Shown here piece after piece: positions 22,935-33,790 of a stretch of 64,000 nt of DNA. The stretch is from Owenia fusiformis (taxonomy: Eukaryota > Annelida > Polychaeta > Sabellida > Oweniidae): NCBI GenBank assembly GCA_903813345.2, contig CAIIXF020000002.1, forward strand, positions 33,748,109-33,812,108, given 5' to 3'. Position numbers and translations under genes: made by a program. The number at the start of each line of letters is the position of its first letter. The first letter of the stretch is position 1. The notes under the pieces are model-generated. The model was not told the DNA's origin. It did no database searches and saw only the letters and a program-made list of their open reading frames with translations.

Positions 22935-23384
22935 GTGACCTTTGAAATCGAATTAAGTTGATCAGCGGCTTACTTTTGGTCTCTAACTGTGTCTAACATC
23001 AGTATCATCAATCCGTGTAAGTATTAGAGCGCTGAAATACTTCTTTTTCGATCAAGACTTGTAAATTGTTCATCGAGTGAATGTTTTTTAGACCTATTTC
23101 CAATATGGCGGTTTGCTAGGAGAGAGATACGCAATGAACGAAATGAATTTTGAGAATTAGTTAGGTTCAGACAACCTCCGGAGATTAACGAAAATGTCCG
23201 AGCAGAAAATGCCATATTGGAATTTGGCAGTAAAAACATTCACTCGACTAACAATTACAAGTCTTGATCGAAAAGGAAGTACTTCAGCGCTCCAATACTT
23301 GCACAGAAGGATGATAACGATGTATAACATAGTTAGAGAACAAAAGGAGGCTACTGATCGACTTAATTCGATTTCAAAGGTCAC
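22935..23384. mobile_element. Foldback element, ~175-bp arms
   Basis: Arms 22935-23109 and 23210-23384 are imperfect inverse complements (GTGACCTTTGAAATCGAATT outermost) around a ~100-bp loop. Short open frames on both strands mirror each other because of this symmetry. One of them, on the minus strand from 23216, looks like a mitochondrial presequence, but no compatible donor joins it to the exon at 18789. Confidence 0.75.
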
Positions 23385-23461
23385 TATTAATTAGTTGTCC
23401 ACTTCCCCGTTTGAGAGCCATAAGTTTCAAAATCTAACATGGCTCTCGAAGTGAGTAAAAT

Positions 23462-25235
23462 GTAATGATACTTTCCTGAAAAAGCAAGGAAATACTCACA
23501 TGCCTTCATACTTAATTTTCACGGGGGATAAGCAAAACGAGGGCGAAGCCACGGACTGCGACTCGCGTAATTCAAAACGAGGTTACAACGCATTATAGCT
23601 GAACAATGGCGGTAAGTCCAAACTTAATTTGGAAGGCATGTTAGGATTTGGGGTAGATTATTGGTTTGGATATTCTACAGAATAGCTAGTATGTTCCAGT
23701 CGGTGATCAACATATTCATACTCCACCTGCAATGGCATTCTTGGTGCTCGGCTGTCCAATAGTTTAGCATGAACACAAATGAATTCGAAATCTGCCACAA
23801 AAAAATGTAATTTTGTCAATATTTGTCCCTAATATACCGATTTAAACAAAGGAATCAGAAATGACATCGAATTAATATAATTATTCATGTTCTGTTGTTA
23901 CAATTACATCTTCGTGTGATATTTGGTAAGCGGAAAACGTACAATTACATAGAAAATTGGAATTTATAATAGTCGCAGTCCATCCATCTGCCCAACGCAG
24001 TCCGCGACTCAGTGTTGCTTTATATCTGAAGCTGAACGCAATCACAGCCAAAGGTAGATAGCACAATGTGTGTACAGGTGTGGCCGAAATGGTGCAACTT
24101 TGGACAAAATTGAATATAAAGGGCTATTTTAATAGACCTACATCGTGTCTCAATCCATTCTGCAAATATATACAAGCTGTCAAATACAGCTGAAATCATG
24201 AATTTATGGTAGCTAGCAATATTGATGGACTGTTGGAAAGATCATCCAAAATTACATTAACTCACCAACTCTCCAATTATTTGATATTTTCCCGATATCT
24301 TAAATACTAGTTAATGTACCCTTCCCCAACAGCTTTTATTGCATCATCAAAAAGTTAATTGTTTCGCATTTCTACTTCTTATAAAAAGTCTCACCGCTAT
24401 CCAATTATCTATATATTTAACCCTATCCACAAATTGGTTTGTAATAAACATATTACGTTATCATCTTGCGCTCGACTGTTCTGCCAAATACGCTATTGAA
24501 TTGCCATATTTCTAGGTCTTAAACGAAACAATATAGCAATTTGGGACATTGATTCAGGTAATAGATATATGTTAATCAACGTAACTTTGAATGATAATCT
24601 GGATGCTGACTTTCTTTTCCTGAAACAATAATAGCGTAGGAATATAGTTTACACTATCTTATTTATTTCGTGTTCGCGGCTGGACTGCGTTGCTTAGAAT
24701 ATCAATGGAGGCTGTGTTGCGTTGTTGAAATAGCTTTGTTTACTGGACTGCGTCCACTATGGATGCGCAGTTTGAATCTAATTTACTCCTCATGAACACA
24801 TTCTATTATCAAATCATTTTCACGAATTATACTCGGAGCCTCAACTAACCTTTAGATATCAGAAACGTGTTAAAACTCCTTTCAAATGTATAGTAAATTA
24901 AATAATATGCACATATTTTACAGGTAAAATCAGAACTTTGCTACTGTTTTAGCTTGATCTGGACAACTGCTTATTTTCTTATCTACAGACCAACAGTAGA
25001 TACAGAGTAATATGTTGGTCACCGATTAGACACTACGATAGCATTTAAAATACCTGGATTTCTCTATTTTGTCGGACGAAGCAGAAGGCACTGCCAGATG
25101 TCCCTCCGTTTTGGCGCTGGGCTGCGGTGTAAAGTTACGCGAGTCGCAGTCCGTGGCTTCGCCCTCGTTTTGCTTATCCCCCGTGATTTTGTACCAGAAA
25201 ATAACATGTGCAGGTTTAGCAATTTTTTTCCCGCT
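23462..25235. repeat. Arm of the TTAA-MITE family, split by the 1666-bp element
   Basis: 23462-23519 plus 25186-25235 together match the right arm of the complete copy at 52756-53149 (TTTCCTGAAAAAGCAAGGAA, ACTTAATTTT, then GTACCAGAAAATAACATGTG). A left arm was not found upstream, so the host copy is truncated. Confidence 0.7.
23520..25185. mobile_element. 1666-bp TIR element with perfect 51-bp TIRs and ATTTT duplication
   Basis: Left TIR 23520-23570 and right TIR 25135-25185 are perfect inverse complements over 51 bp, starting CACGGGGGATAAGCAAAACG. ATTTT flanks both sides (23515-23519, 25186-25190), and the empty site is known from the related repeat at 53070-53085, which has a single ATTTT. 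The interior repeats parts of the TIR (CGCAGTCCGCGACTC near 23995; GGACTGCGTTGC and ACTGCGTCCAC near 24680-24760). No transposase frame is present. Perfect TIRs suggest recent mobility driven by a transposase made elsewhere. CAC-starting ends and a 5-bp duplication are shared with the 914-bp element at 7456. Confidence 0.9.
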
Positions 25236-25727
25236 GAGCCTTAACCTAATTTACTCGTGGCAGGTTTCAAAACGTACACTGAGGTAAGAATCTATTACAT
25301 AGCTAAGTTTTATAGTAATTCTTTATGTTCCCCACTGTACTACAAATTTTGTGAGGGGTTCAGTAGTATGTATCCAACAGACTGACTAGAAGTCAGTCTG
25401 TTATGATGTATTACTTTCCTGTGGAAATTGCAGTGAAATTTTTTGCACAAAATTATCAATTAGAGGAACCATTTCTTCAATAGAATAAACATTACAAAAT
25501 TTCAATTAAATAGTAAGGTACAATTAAATGCAATAAAAAGTAACACAGCATATTGTTGAGCGGAAATAAAGCTAGTTGAAGTAACAAATGTGCAAATTAA
25601 TTTTACCAATCGGCCATTTTGAATAGCACTTCCTATGTAAACAAACATTTTATATTACCAAACTTTAACATAGGTGCCTTATAGTCTGAATATAATTCAG
25701 ACTAAATAGGATATAGTCTAAGGGGTT

Positions 25728-25916
25728 CAGGCCCGTAGCCAGGGGAGTTCGGGCGAACCCCCCTGGCCAAAATTTCTTTCAAAATCACGCAGTTTTTCAC
25801 CATTCTGACTATTTTTAGAGTGATTTTTGGCCAAATTTGCCAAAGTGAACCCCCCTAGATTTTTTTGGAAAAGTGAACCCCCCCTTGGAAAATTCTGGCT
25901 AGATCTACGGGCCTGG
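25728..25916. mobile_element. GCCCGTAGCC-type TIR repeat, copy
   Basis: CAGGCCCGTAGCCAGG at the left faces CTAGATCTACGGGCCTG at the right. The interior shares TTTCAAAATCACGCAGTTTT (inverted) with other copies. It lies about 0.5 kb upstream of the VPS36 start. GGGGTT occurs next to both ends and may be the target duplication. Confidence 0.65.
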
Positions 25917-26265
25917 GGTTTGTACAAAAATTACCTCACCTAGAAATCAGTGCAAACAATCAAGGCGATGTCGAATTTATCCAATAAGTTCGAAGTTACC
26001 CTAAGGTACAGTGGTACTTGTTACACCAGGAAAATGAAAGATGTTTTGTCGAACGTGCAAATTCTCACCGAATTTTTATTTATTTTTCATCTCTATAATT
26101 GTTTTTCTAGACACAGGAGGGTAAAAGAGGGAAAAATTTAGAGCTGTTTTGTTGAGTATAGTTCAAGCTATTATACTTACGAGTTGTAGCGGCGACAGTC
26201 CTCGCTAAAGGCGCTAATTTGTGCAACATTTCGGCGAAAATATTTTATTTCGGATCAAGGTCAAG

Positions 26266-26334
26266 ATGGCGTCGAAAAGTGAGGATCGGGCATTCAAAAG
26301 TAAAGCGATTTCATTGGTGGATAAATTGATTTGA
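26266..26334 (+). promoter_or_regulatory. Possible promoter/5' UTR of VPS36 with AAGATGGCG motif and uORF
   Basis: CAAGATGGCGTCG contains the AAGATGGCG word that in animal housekeeping promoters is a YY1 site close to the transcription start. Its ATG opens a 22-codon frame ending TGA at 26332-26334, before the VPS36 start at 26411. If the transcript starts upstream this is an upstream ORF; if it starts at the motif, it marks the promoter. Surrounding sequence is relatively CpG-rich (AGCGGCGACAGTCC). Confidence 0.4.
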
Positions 26335-26410
26335 GGCGTCCCAAATAGATTATAAGGAAAAAAACTAGGAAATATAAAAATAGTTCGAATTCACCATTGT
26401 TTATTGAGAA

Positions 26411-29400
26411 ATGGATAGGTTTTCATGGTCAGACGGACATCTTGCAACGCATGAAGTATTTGTGACTCAACAGAGTGGAGTAAAGTTATATGATGGAGAG
26501 GATAAGGTGATCATTTTTACATTTTTGTTTCAATTTTTTTGTAGAAAAAAATTTTCGAATAAATTTCATCAAGCATCAAGTGCACAAAGAGATATAGCAA
26601 AGCAACCTAGTGATAAACCAGCACAGAGTGACTATTAGGTGACATAAAAGCACCATAAGGATAACAATAACAACAACAGCATCATTTTAATTTCAACAAC
26701 TTTCGTTGAGTAAAAACTGGAACCTTGTTAGGTTGTGCAGTGGGTTACTCAAGTCTCTGATGTTTTCTGCTGAGCTTTTTAGGAATCCAGCCAGCCATGA
26801 TAGTGTAATGACCCAAAGGGGCACCTGGGGAATGACTAACGAGCATAGTGTAACAAGCCAGACACAGAAATGAAAGTGCTCTAAATTGAATGGCCAGTGC
26901 ACAGGGGCCAGTGTGAGAATCAAACCAAGAATCCTTAGATCCTAAGGAGCAACTTGCTATCAAGGGTCGTTACACTATCTCCCCCTTTGAAAGGACCACA
27001 CCCTCGTGGTCAGCCCTGCTTCCCTAGCAGAAGTGGGAAGTAGCTCAGTCGGTAGAGCATCCCACTTCTGACACCAATGTAATGACCCGAGGGCGCCCCA
27101 GGGGAATGTCTATCTAATGACTATAACGAGCATAGTGTAACAAGCCAGATAAAGAAATTGAAAGAAGGTGTGCTAAATTCAATGCCCAGTGTGGGAATCG
27201 AACCTAGGACCCTTTGATCCAAAGTCTGATGCTCCACTGACTGAGCTATAAAGGCTTGAGCCACTACAGCTGGACTGTAGTAGCAACTTGCTATCAAGGG
27301 TCGTTACATAATGACCCGAGGGTGCAACAGGCGACAATATGGTTTTTTACATCAACATCAGATGTAACATTCGGTATTCAAGTGTAAACTTGATTGGAAT
27401 ATTGTTGTGATAAGAATGCCAATTTCATACCAACATTGCTCACATATATGTAAATGCATGAGTTGACCATATACATATATGTATGTGTCTGCTAAATTGT
27501 GTCAATTAAACATCAAGAACTAAAATATTTATCTTTTATTTTCAGACCAATTTCAACAATGGTACAATTGTCCTCAGTTCACATAACTTGATGTGGAGGG
27601 ATCATGTAGATCAGGTAAAGATCTTTGGATTGTAACAAAGAACTTCAATTCTGTTGTCATTTACGAATGTTCTTTGCATTTCTAATGGATGTACCATGGA
27701 CCAGCTAGCTAGCTTTTGCCAAGTGGTATCCACTTTTTTCAAATATTTCAGGAGGTGGTTAAAATTTGACAATTTCAAAATAAGTTGAAAAGCACACAAA
27801 ACGGCGATTTTAAAATAATTTTTGGCCAGGGGGAGGGGTTGCTATGCACATTTTTGGGACAATGTATATAATACATTGTAAAAGTTTAAAGTGGTTTTCA
27901 TAGTTTTTAAAACACATAAACACAAAACGACTTTCAATGTTTCAAATGCGAAATATTAATATACTACATGTAGTAAACTGAAGATTATAAGCTCAGTTAA
28001 GTGTACAATAGAGGTATAAAATTCAAGGGATGTGCTATTTTTAATTTCAGAAATGTGTCATATCCTTGTCTCTAGCTCAGGTTGTCTTCTTAGAGGAATC
28101 AAGCAGTGGATTGGGAAGAAGGTAGGATACTTTTAAGGGGTAACTATGTATTCTAAAACATTATTGTCAAAATAGGTTTGCTTCAGTATTTTTTTTATTA
28201 TGCCCATTTTATAATTTTAGGTCCAACAGTTGTAATTTATTTCAATCAGGATAACTCTTTGATTTGTTTAGAGTTTCTGTCAATAACTTTCAAAAGGAGA
28301 GCATTTCTTTTTTCTAATTTATTGGGACATGCTTGCATTTGATCAGATATATCTCAATTCTGCTTTCCAGTTATAAGAATTGTAAAGGGGGTCACTGGTA
28401 CATGTTTGCTTTTGAAGAAAAGATTGCTTCTAAGATTTTGCTCTATTCAGGGGTTTCACTAGAATTTCTCACAACAGGCTAAATCAATAAAAGCAAGAGG
28501 CAAAATTAATGGAAATCAAAAATCTTACATGGCGAAGTTGAAAAGTCCCTAAAAACAACAGGCGATTTTGTGAAAATAACTGGTGAAAATCGTCCGTTGC
28601 CTGCTGCTAATGAAACCCATGAAGTATTATACAATTATTGACCTCTCCAGAGGTTTACTGTCAAAATTATATCCCGAGACTGTAAACCTGTAAACCTCGA
28701 CCTACGGTCTCGGTTTACAGTCTCGGGATATAATTTTGACAGTAAACCGAATGGAGAGGTCTATAATTGTTTTGTTTTTGAAAACATCGTTTGATGCCTT
28801 GAATTCAGACTTGGTAATGTCCATCTTAAGTTTCTCTCTGATGTATCGTGCCACTCCCCATTTAAGAAGCTGAAATGATTTCAACTTATAAAGTCCACCA
28901 TCTTTTTTTCTAATACCAACGTAAAACTTTTTCAAAAAATTATCTACATCTACCACGGCAGTAAGTTCACTCAATGGAGTCAAATTACTCTCCTGGGCGA
29001 AGTCCACTAAAAGCTTTGTACAAAGTTTTAGATTTTTCTTCGTATTTTGACTGTCTTTACTCTCTAAGAGACTAATAATATCCTCATCTTCAACATTTTT
29101 GAAACGGCTAGTGCTAGCGGCGGCCATTTTATCATCTGATAATGACGTCATTTTAGTGGAATGCTGGGAGTATTATTCACCGGCAATGCATTGCGTGGTG
29201 TACAGTTAAAATTATTCACCGCTCGTTGACCAATCAAAATCGAGTATTTCAACTGAGGTACTAACAATATTTATTGTCTCATTGAAGTTTATCATACAAT
29301 ACGATACATACCGACAATAACAATCAAACTATTTTTCACAAAATATAACCTACATGTACATGCATGAACAAGATTTGTCAAATTAAAACCATGTGTGTTT

Positions 29401-32400
29401 TTTCAGTGCCAAGATTATTGTACACCTAAGTGCCCCACCCTCTACTAAGGTACCTGGTCCTGTATCTTCCAGCCAGAACAATTACATCAGATTGTCCTTT
29501 ACTGATGGGGGACAAGTGGAGGTGAGAGAGCCCAGTTGTTATAAACCAGAAATTTTTTTTTTGAAAAGCAATGGAGTAAAAATGGTTCATTTTCCACCAT
29601 CACTCCAAAGTGAAAAACGTTGAGGAAATGTATCTTCCATTCAGATATTATATTAACTAAATTGCTAATATATACATGCATATGCTATTATATTTTATTG
29701 TATTACTTTTTTTATCAAGAGATTTTATTACCATTAATCATTATAAGTACATATCATACATGAGGGACCCAATCGCCAGTGGCATTATAGGTGTCCCTCA
29801 ATGTAGTAATTATAATTTGTAAACATGGTTTATACACAGTTATATATTAGAAGAAAAATAAAAAAGAAAGCATCTGCATTTTAATTGGAGTGTAGGGGGG
29901 GGGGGGGGGCTGCTGCTTCTGCCTCTGGGGTCCTGGAAACAAAGATATAGTATAAATACAAAGATATAGTATAAATACAAAGATATTGTATTAATAGTAT
30001 CTATGTCCTGTGCTGTAATGATAACAGCCAATAGTTATCAACAGCCCCTTTTAATTATAATTTCTTTTGTCTACTTATGCTTTCAGTTTTTTCGTTGTTT
30101 CACTGAGGAGTTAGCCAGAAGACGTTGGGAGCATACTCCAACCCTACAGCCACTGACTGCAGGCAGAGCACAATCTGGTACACAGGTACGTAAATCTAAT
30201 TATATGCAACCACTGACTGCAGGCAGAGTACAATCTGGTACACATGTATGGAAATCTAATGCAGCCACAGGTACAATATGGTAAATTGATAAATCATCAA
30301 AACTTGCTATTTCACATTCTGCATCAATTGTAATTTTAGCACTTCAGTTTGAAAAACTTGCCATTTTCAAACATTTTGTTGTTCATACTAAGTTCATGTA
30401 GTTTTGTAATTTTGCAGATTTTATTCCTGTCCTTTTATTCTGAATAACATGTCGTACTTTCTTTTTGTTTTATAGAATCATAGATTTTGTAAAATAAATT
30501 GATGTAGAGCTTGAATTGTGTTCTATACAGGTATGTGATGATCTGTTTTATAGCCTAGGAGAGCAGGAATTGTTGGTATTGAAAGGAAAATTCAACAAAA
30601 GCATGAGACAACTGACAAAAACATATCTGTGGCATTTGAGGACCTCAGTAAACTAATGGTCAAGGTAAGTGTAAATTAAGTAAGTACATTGAATATGATT
30701 TTGGGTTGTATGTAAGTTCCATAATTGCTAGTTTATATCTCTTTATACCTCAGTCTAATCGATGTTGCTTTGAAACTTCATGTTTTGAATATGATATGGG
30801 GTTGTACAAAGTTCCATAATTGCTTTATATCTTAGGCCCAAATATTTTTACTATTTTTCGATTTTAAATGCTTCTAAATGATCTTCAAATGCTTAATATG
30901 ATTTCTATTTGTAATGTTCATTTACTCGACTCAAAAATTCACTTCTGGTTCGTCTCAATAAAGATGAGCTGACCTCAGTCTAAATATAGCTTTTTAAGGT
31001 TCAATTGCAGATTGAATCGATCTTCATGCATATTTCGAAAATAGAACAACCAGAGAAGGTTTTAAACCGTGAAAGCCGACTCTAAAGCCAGAAAAAATTT
31101 TTGAACCATTTTATCGGCTGTAAAGTACAGTGTGCCTGTCATAGTTTTAAAACATAGAATGGTCCATAGAAATATTGCATATATGAAGTTAAATTCTAAC
31201 AGAATCCTCTTTATTCTTCACTCTCCACTCTCCAAGAATTTTTCACTACTGAAACCATGAAGATGATTTCCAATGCTAGTCTGTAGCTTTAACTTAAACA
31301 CCCCCCCCCGAAAACTGAGATTTTTTTGGCGATAGCACCCCCCCTGACTGAAAGCTGACTACGCCCCTGTTATGCCTCTGAAATGGATTGTGGTTCATAT
31401 ATTGATGAAACACACTATACTGTATATTAAAGTGGTATTAAATATGAGTGGTTAATTTGCTGAATTTTAAGCATTTTTCTAATTTTAGTTTTCCTAATAA
31501 TGACAAGAAACTTCCCATTGGATAATCTTATGAAGATAATATTTCCGACATTTAATTTTCCGAACATGGCAAAAATTAAGGCATTGGGCAAATTAAACGA
31601 ATACGGCAAAATTACCACTTATACAGTATACCCTGTACTACATGTATTCATAATTTGTAGGCCAAAGAGATGGTGTCACTCTCAAAGACAATTGCAAACA
31701 AGATCACAGACAAACAAGGTGCAATATCAGAAGATGAGGTAAGATAAAAGATACAATATCAGAAGATGATCAAGGTAAAAAGTTGCAATGTCTTTACTAG
31801 TAACAATGCACCAGTCCATACAACCTAGAACTTCAAAATTAATTTAAAAATCTACTGTACATGAGAATTAGGGAACCAAGATTAAATCTTGGCTGACATT
31901 TTTAGTTAGAAAAATGTTTTTGGCATGTTTTGAGTCAATAAAGAATTCTATTATTCATTGGTTCCCCTCTTATTGCAGACCGTAAAGTTCAAGTCTTATC
32001 TGCTCAGTATGGGTATCCCTGATCCTGTCACGCGGGAAACCCATGGCACAGGAGACGGCTACTATCGGGAATTGGCCAAACAACTGTCTCATAATCTCGA
32101 ACAGCAACTGAAGGATTGTGGGGGCATGATGACCCTCAGTGATGTATATTGTCGCACTAATAGAGCTAGAGGAATGGAGGTATGACAGTCCCATCATTCA
32201 TTTAGTAATTTTCAGAGGGTTAAGTCGCTAACCAATGATGATTCAGAGTGACCCTCCATAAGGGGTTTATAGTTTTAATATAAGGGTTTGAATAAAGTCT
32301 GCCCAAGTTCTGGTTAAATCAGCTGCTTTTGGTAGAACTGCAATATTTGATATTATAACATACCTATGATGATGTATAGTGCAAAGTGTACACAAGACAG

Positions 32401-33548
32401 CGGGCCAATATAAGTTTTGAAAAGCCCGCGCCCGCTAACTTTCTGATTGGTCAAGGCGCTGACGTCATAACCAATCAATCGAAGATAAAACTGCGCGAGC
32501 AATTTTTCTAACCTCATTTCAATCATTTTCAAACAATTTGTTTGTCAATTCTATAAGAAAACGGTACTCTCTGACCAGTCTACATCATCATAGGTATGCT
32601 ATAAATCGTTTATGTCACTATCGTGGCACATATGCCCTCGGTTCTCAGAGATCAATGTCCCTCCCAAGGTCGGGCCATATATCACTGACACCTTGGGCAT
32701 ATATGCCACGATAGTGACATAACCTCCAATTACTGTTAATAAAAGAACTACCAGTATAAGCTGACCTCATTCTTTGAAGGCATACTTCAGAAATTACTTA
32801 AGCTAGTGTGTTTTTTTCAGTTGTTATCCCCTGAAGATTTGATCAATGCGTGCAATCTTTTGGAAGAATTAAAATTGCCGATTCGTTTCCGAGTATTTGA
32901 CAGTGGGGTTATGGTGCTCCATCTATTGTCCCACAGTGAGGCAGAGGTCATAAATCAAACTACACAATTTGTAGAAGAAAATACAAAACTAACTGCGGAG
33001 GAGCTAGCTCAGTTGGTTGGTGTATCAGTAGTTCTGGCTAAAGAAAGGTAGGTGTACTAAGATATCAATAAATATGTCACCACCACAAGTGACAAGTGGT
33101 GACATATTGCCATAGTCTCCAACTTTTTGTGGATGGTGTTTGGCATTCGGCAGTTGATGTTTGGCATCTGTAACACATGGCAGATGGTGACATTTTGCAT
33201 GTAAATGCCTTGTTTCTCTTGTAATAATTTTAAATGCCTATATCATATAATGAATGATTAGAAATAATTAAATTTATATATTGATGGCTTAAATGATAGG
33301 AAAATACAAAATACGTATTGAATGTGCATTTCTAATTTACACAAAATCTGATTAGCATATTGAACCTTGAGAATCAAGATGGATGGCAAAATTTGTAAAA
33401 CTTAATACTCTCGTAAATGTTTTAAATATTCAATGTTCATTGTTTATCTTCCAGGCTGTTGTCTTCAGAGAAAGCAGGTAAACTGTGCAGAGATGAAACA
33501 GTGGAGGCCTTGAGGTTTTATCCAAACCTATTTCTCACAAAAACATGA
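26411..33548 (+). CDS. VPS36: VPS36, ESCRT-II subunit
   Basis: Ten coding exons: 26411-26506, 27546-27614, 28051-28121, 29407-29521, 30087-30185, 30554-30664, 31661-31738, 31979-32179, 32821-33047, 33455-33548. All introns are GT-AG, all phases fit, and the total is 386 residues, the human length. VPS36 with VPS22 and VPS25 forms ESCRT-II on endosomes; it binds ubiquitin and phosphoinositide and carries cargo toward multivesicular bodies. Residues 1-~138 are the GLUE (split-PH) domain ([40 protein letters not shown]). A coiled linker follows ([12 protein letters not shown], ~156), then tandem winged-helix domains: [24 protein letters not shown] (~274-287), VFDSGVMV and the C-terminal LRFYPNLF. 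Introns hold a SINE-like cluster, a transposon-gene fragment and MITEs. Identity is clear from collinear similarity across the whole protein. Confidence 0.97.
26804..27308 (-). mobile_element. tRNA-derived SINE/TIR repeats in VPS36 intron 1
   Basis: Two units, 26804-26974 and 27078-27308, each begin TGTAATGACCC and end GGGTCGTTACA, so their ends are inverted repeats. On the minus strand the second holds a tRNA-like sequence: TATAGCTCAGTCAGTGGAGC (A box) and GGTTCGATTCCC (B box), with TTG in the anticodon place. The first unit has a decayed version. Between them, plus-strand GTAGCTCAGTCGGTAGAGC is another A-box-like piece. A third unit starts at 27309. Not functional tRNA genes: the anticodon stem is mismatched and no acceptor stem forms. 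Confidence 0.65.
28445..28625 (+). repeat. Dispersed repeat also found around 18900-21858
   Basis: The words CACAACAGGCTAAAT, AAGTCCCTAAAAACAACAGG and TTGCCTGCTGCTAATGAAAC recur in the same order in the COX7B-like upstream region, where the copy is split by another element. This copy is shorter and uninterrupted. Confidence 0.6.
28638..28765. repeat. Hairpin bordering the transposon-gene fragment
   Basis: CCTCTCCAGAGGTTTACTGT at the left and ACAGTAAACCGAATGGAGAG at the right are inverted. The inner arms AAATTATATCCCGAGACTGT and its complement are perfect. The stem lies in VPS36 intron 3 and overlaps the 3' end of the minus-strand frame below. It looks like a structured terminus of a mobile element. 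Confidence 0.75.
28702..29151 (-). pseudogene. Fragment of a KIAA1958/DUF3504-like (Crypton-related) protein in VPS36 intron 3
   Basis: A 149-codon frame on the minus strand. Residues ~15-125 resemble the N-terminal SAM-like domain found before the tyrosine-recombinase-like DUF3504 domain in QRICH1/KIAA1958-type proteins: [20 protein letters not shown], a following hydrophobic helix, [17 protein letters not shown], then RYIREKL and ASNDVFKNK. After the last motif the frame enters the hairpin at 28638-28765 and ends, so the recombinase domain is missing. It starts at a CpG-bearing ATGACGTCAT segment. Most likely a deletion derivative of a mobile element lying antisense in the intron. The family call is inference from motif memory. 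Confidence 0.5.
29938..29995 (+). repeat. Short tandem repeat in VPS36 intron 4
   Basis: Three units of about 22 bp, ACAAAGATATAGTATAAAT, sit just after a run of 15 G at 29895-29909. Intronic, with no visible function. Confidence 0.7.
30148..30262 (+). repeat. VPS36: Tandem duplication of the 3' end of VPS36 exon 5 and its donor
   Basis: CCACTGACTGCAGGCAGAGC, CAATCTGGTACACA and AAATCTAAT occur at 30148-30202 and again at 30206-30262. The first copy is the end of exon 5 with donor CAG|GTACGT. In the second copy the donor has become CATGTATG, so it should not splice. Confidence 0.8.
32355..32604. mobile_element. MITE in VPS36 intron 8 with CRE-like site
   Basis: ATAACATACCTATGATGATG (from 32355) faces CATCATCATAGGTATGCTAT (32583-32602) as TIRs of about 22 bp. 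The core contains CTGACGTCAT (CRE-like) and ATTGG/CCAAT boxes near 32440-32480, so it could have promoter or enhancer character. Confidence 0.6.
32610..32722. mobile_element. 113-bp hairpin MITE in VPS36 intron 8
   Basis: TTATGTCACTATCGTGGCAC and the complement ending TGACATAA at 32722 form ~28-bp TIRs that extend into GGGCATATGTGCC-like sequence. It lies directly beside the preceding MITE. Confidence 0.75.
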
Positions 33549-33629
33549 ACACAGTGATCACAAGAATACAAGACAGGAAGTGGTAAAATTGGCATCAGCT
33601 TGAGTAAAGACAAGCTGACTAAAATCTGT

Positions 33630-33790
33630 GTCAGTTGTATTTGCCTATAGGTTGTATGGGCCTTAAGTTGTGTGGTCCTTAAGGTTCTGTTGTCTTTAGG
33701 TTGTATGGACCTTAACGTTATGTGGTCCTGTCCTCAAGGTTGTATGGATGGATAGACCCAAAGTTGTGTGGTCCTGATGGATCTACCTAA
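33630..33790 (+). repeat. Degenerate minisatellite in VPS36 3' UTR
   Basis: The words AGGTTGTATGG and TTGTGTGGTCCT alternate about every 28-45 bp, beginning 80 bp after the VPS36 stop. Units are strongly diverged. No clear AATAAA was found nearby. Confidence 0.55.

Noticed and set aside
23024-23239. Minus-strand mitochondrial-presequence-like frame as exon 1 of the COX7B-like gene
   Set aside because: The only nearby donor (AG|GTCTAA) leaves the wrong phase for the exon at 18789, and the frame lies in a foldback element with a mirrored plus-strand frame.
27180-27260. A functional tRNA gene
   Set aside because: A and B boxes are present, but the anticodon stem is mismatched and no acceptor stem forms; it sits in a repeated unit, so it is SINE-like.
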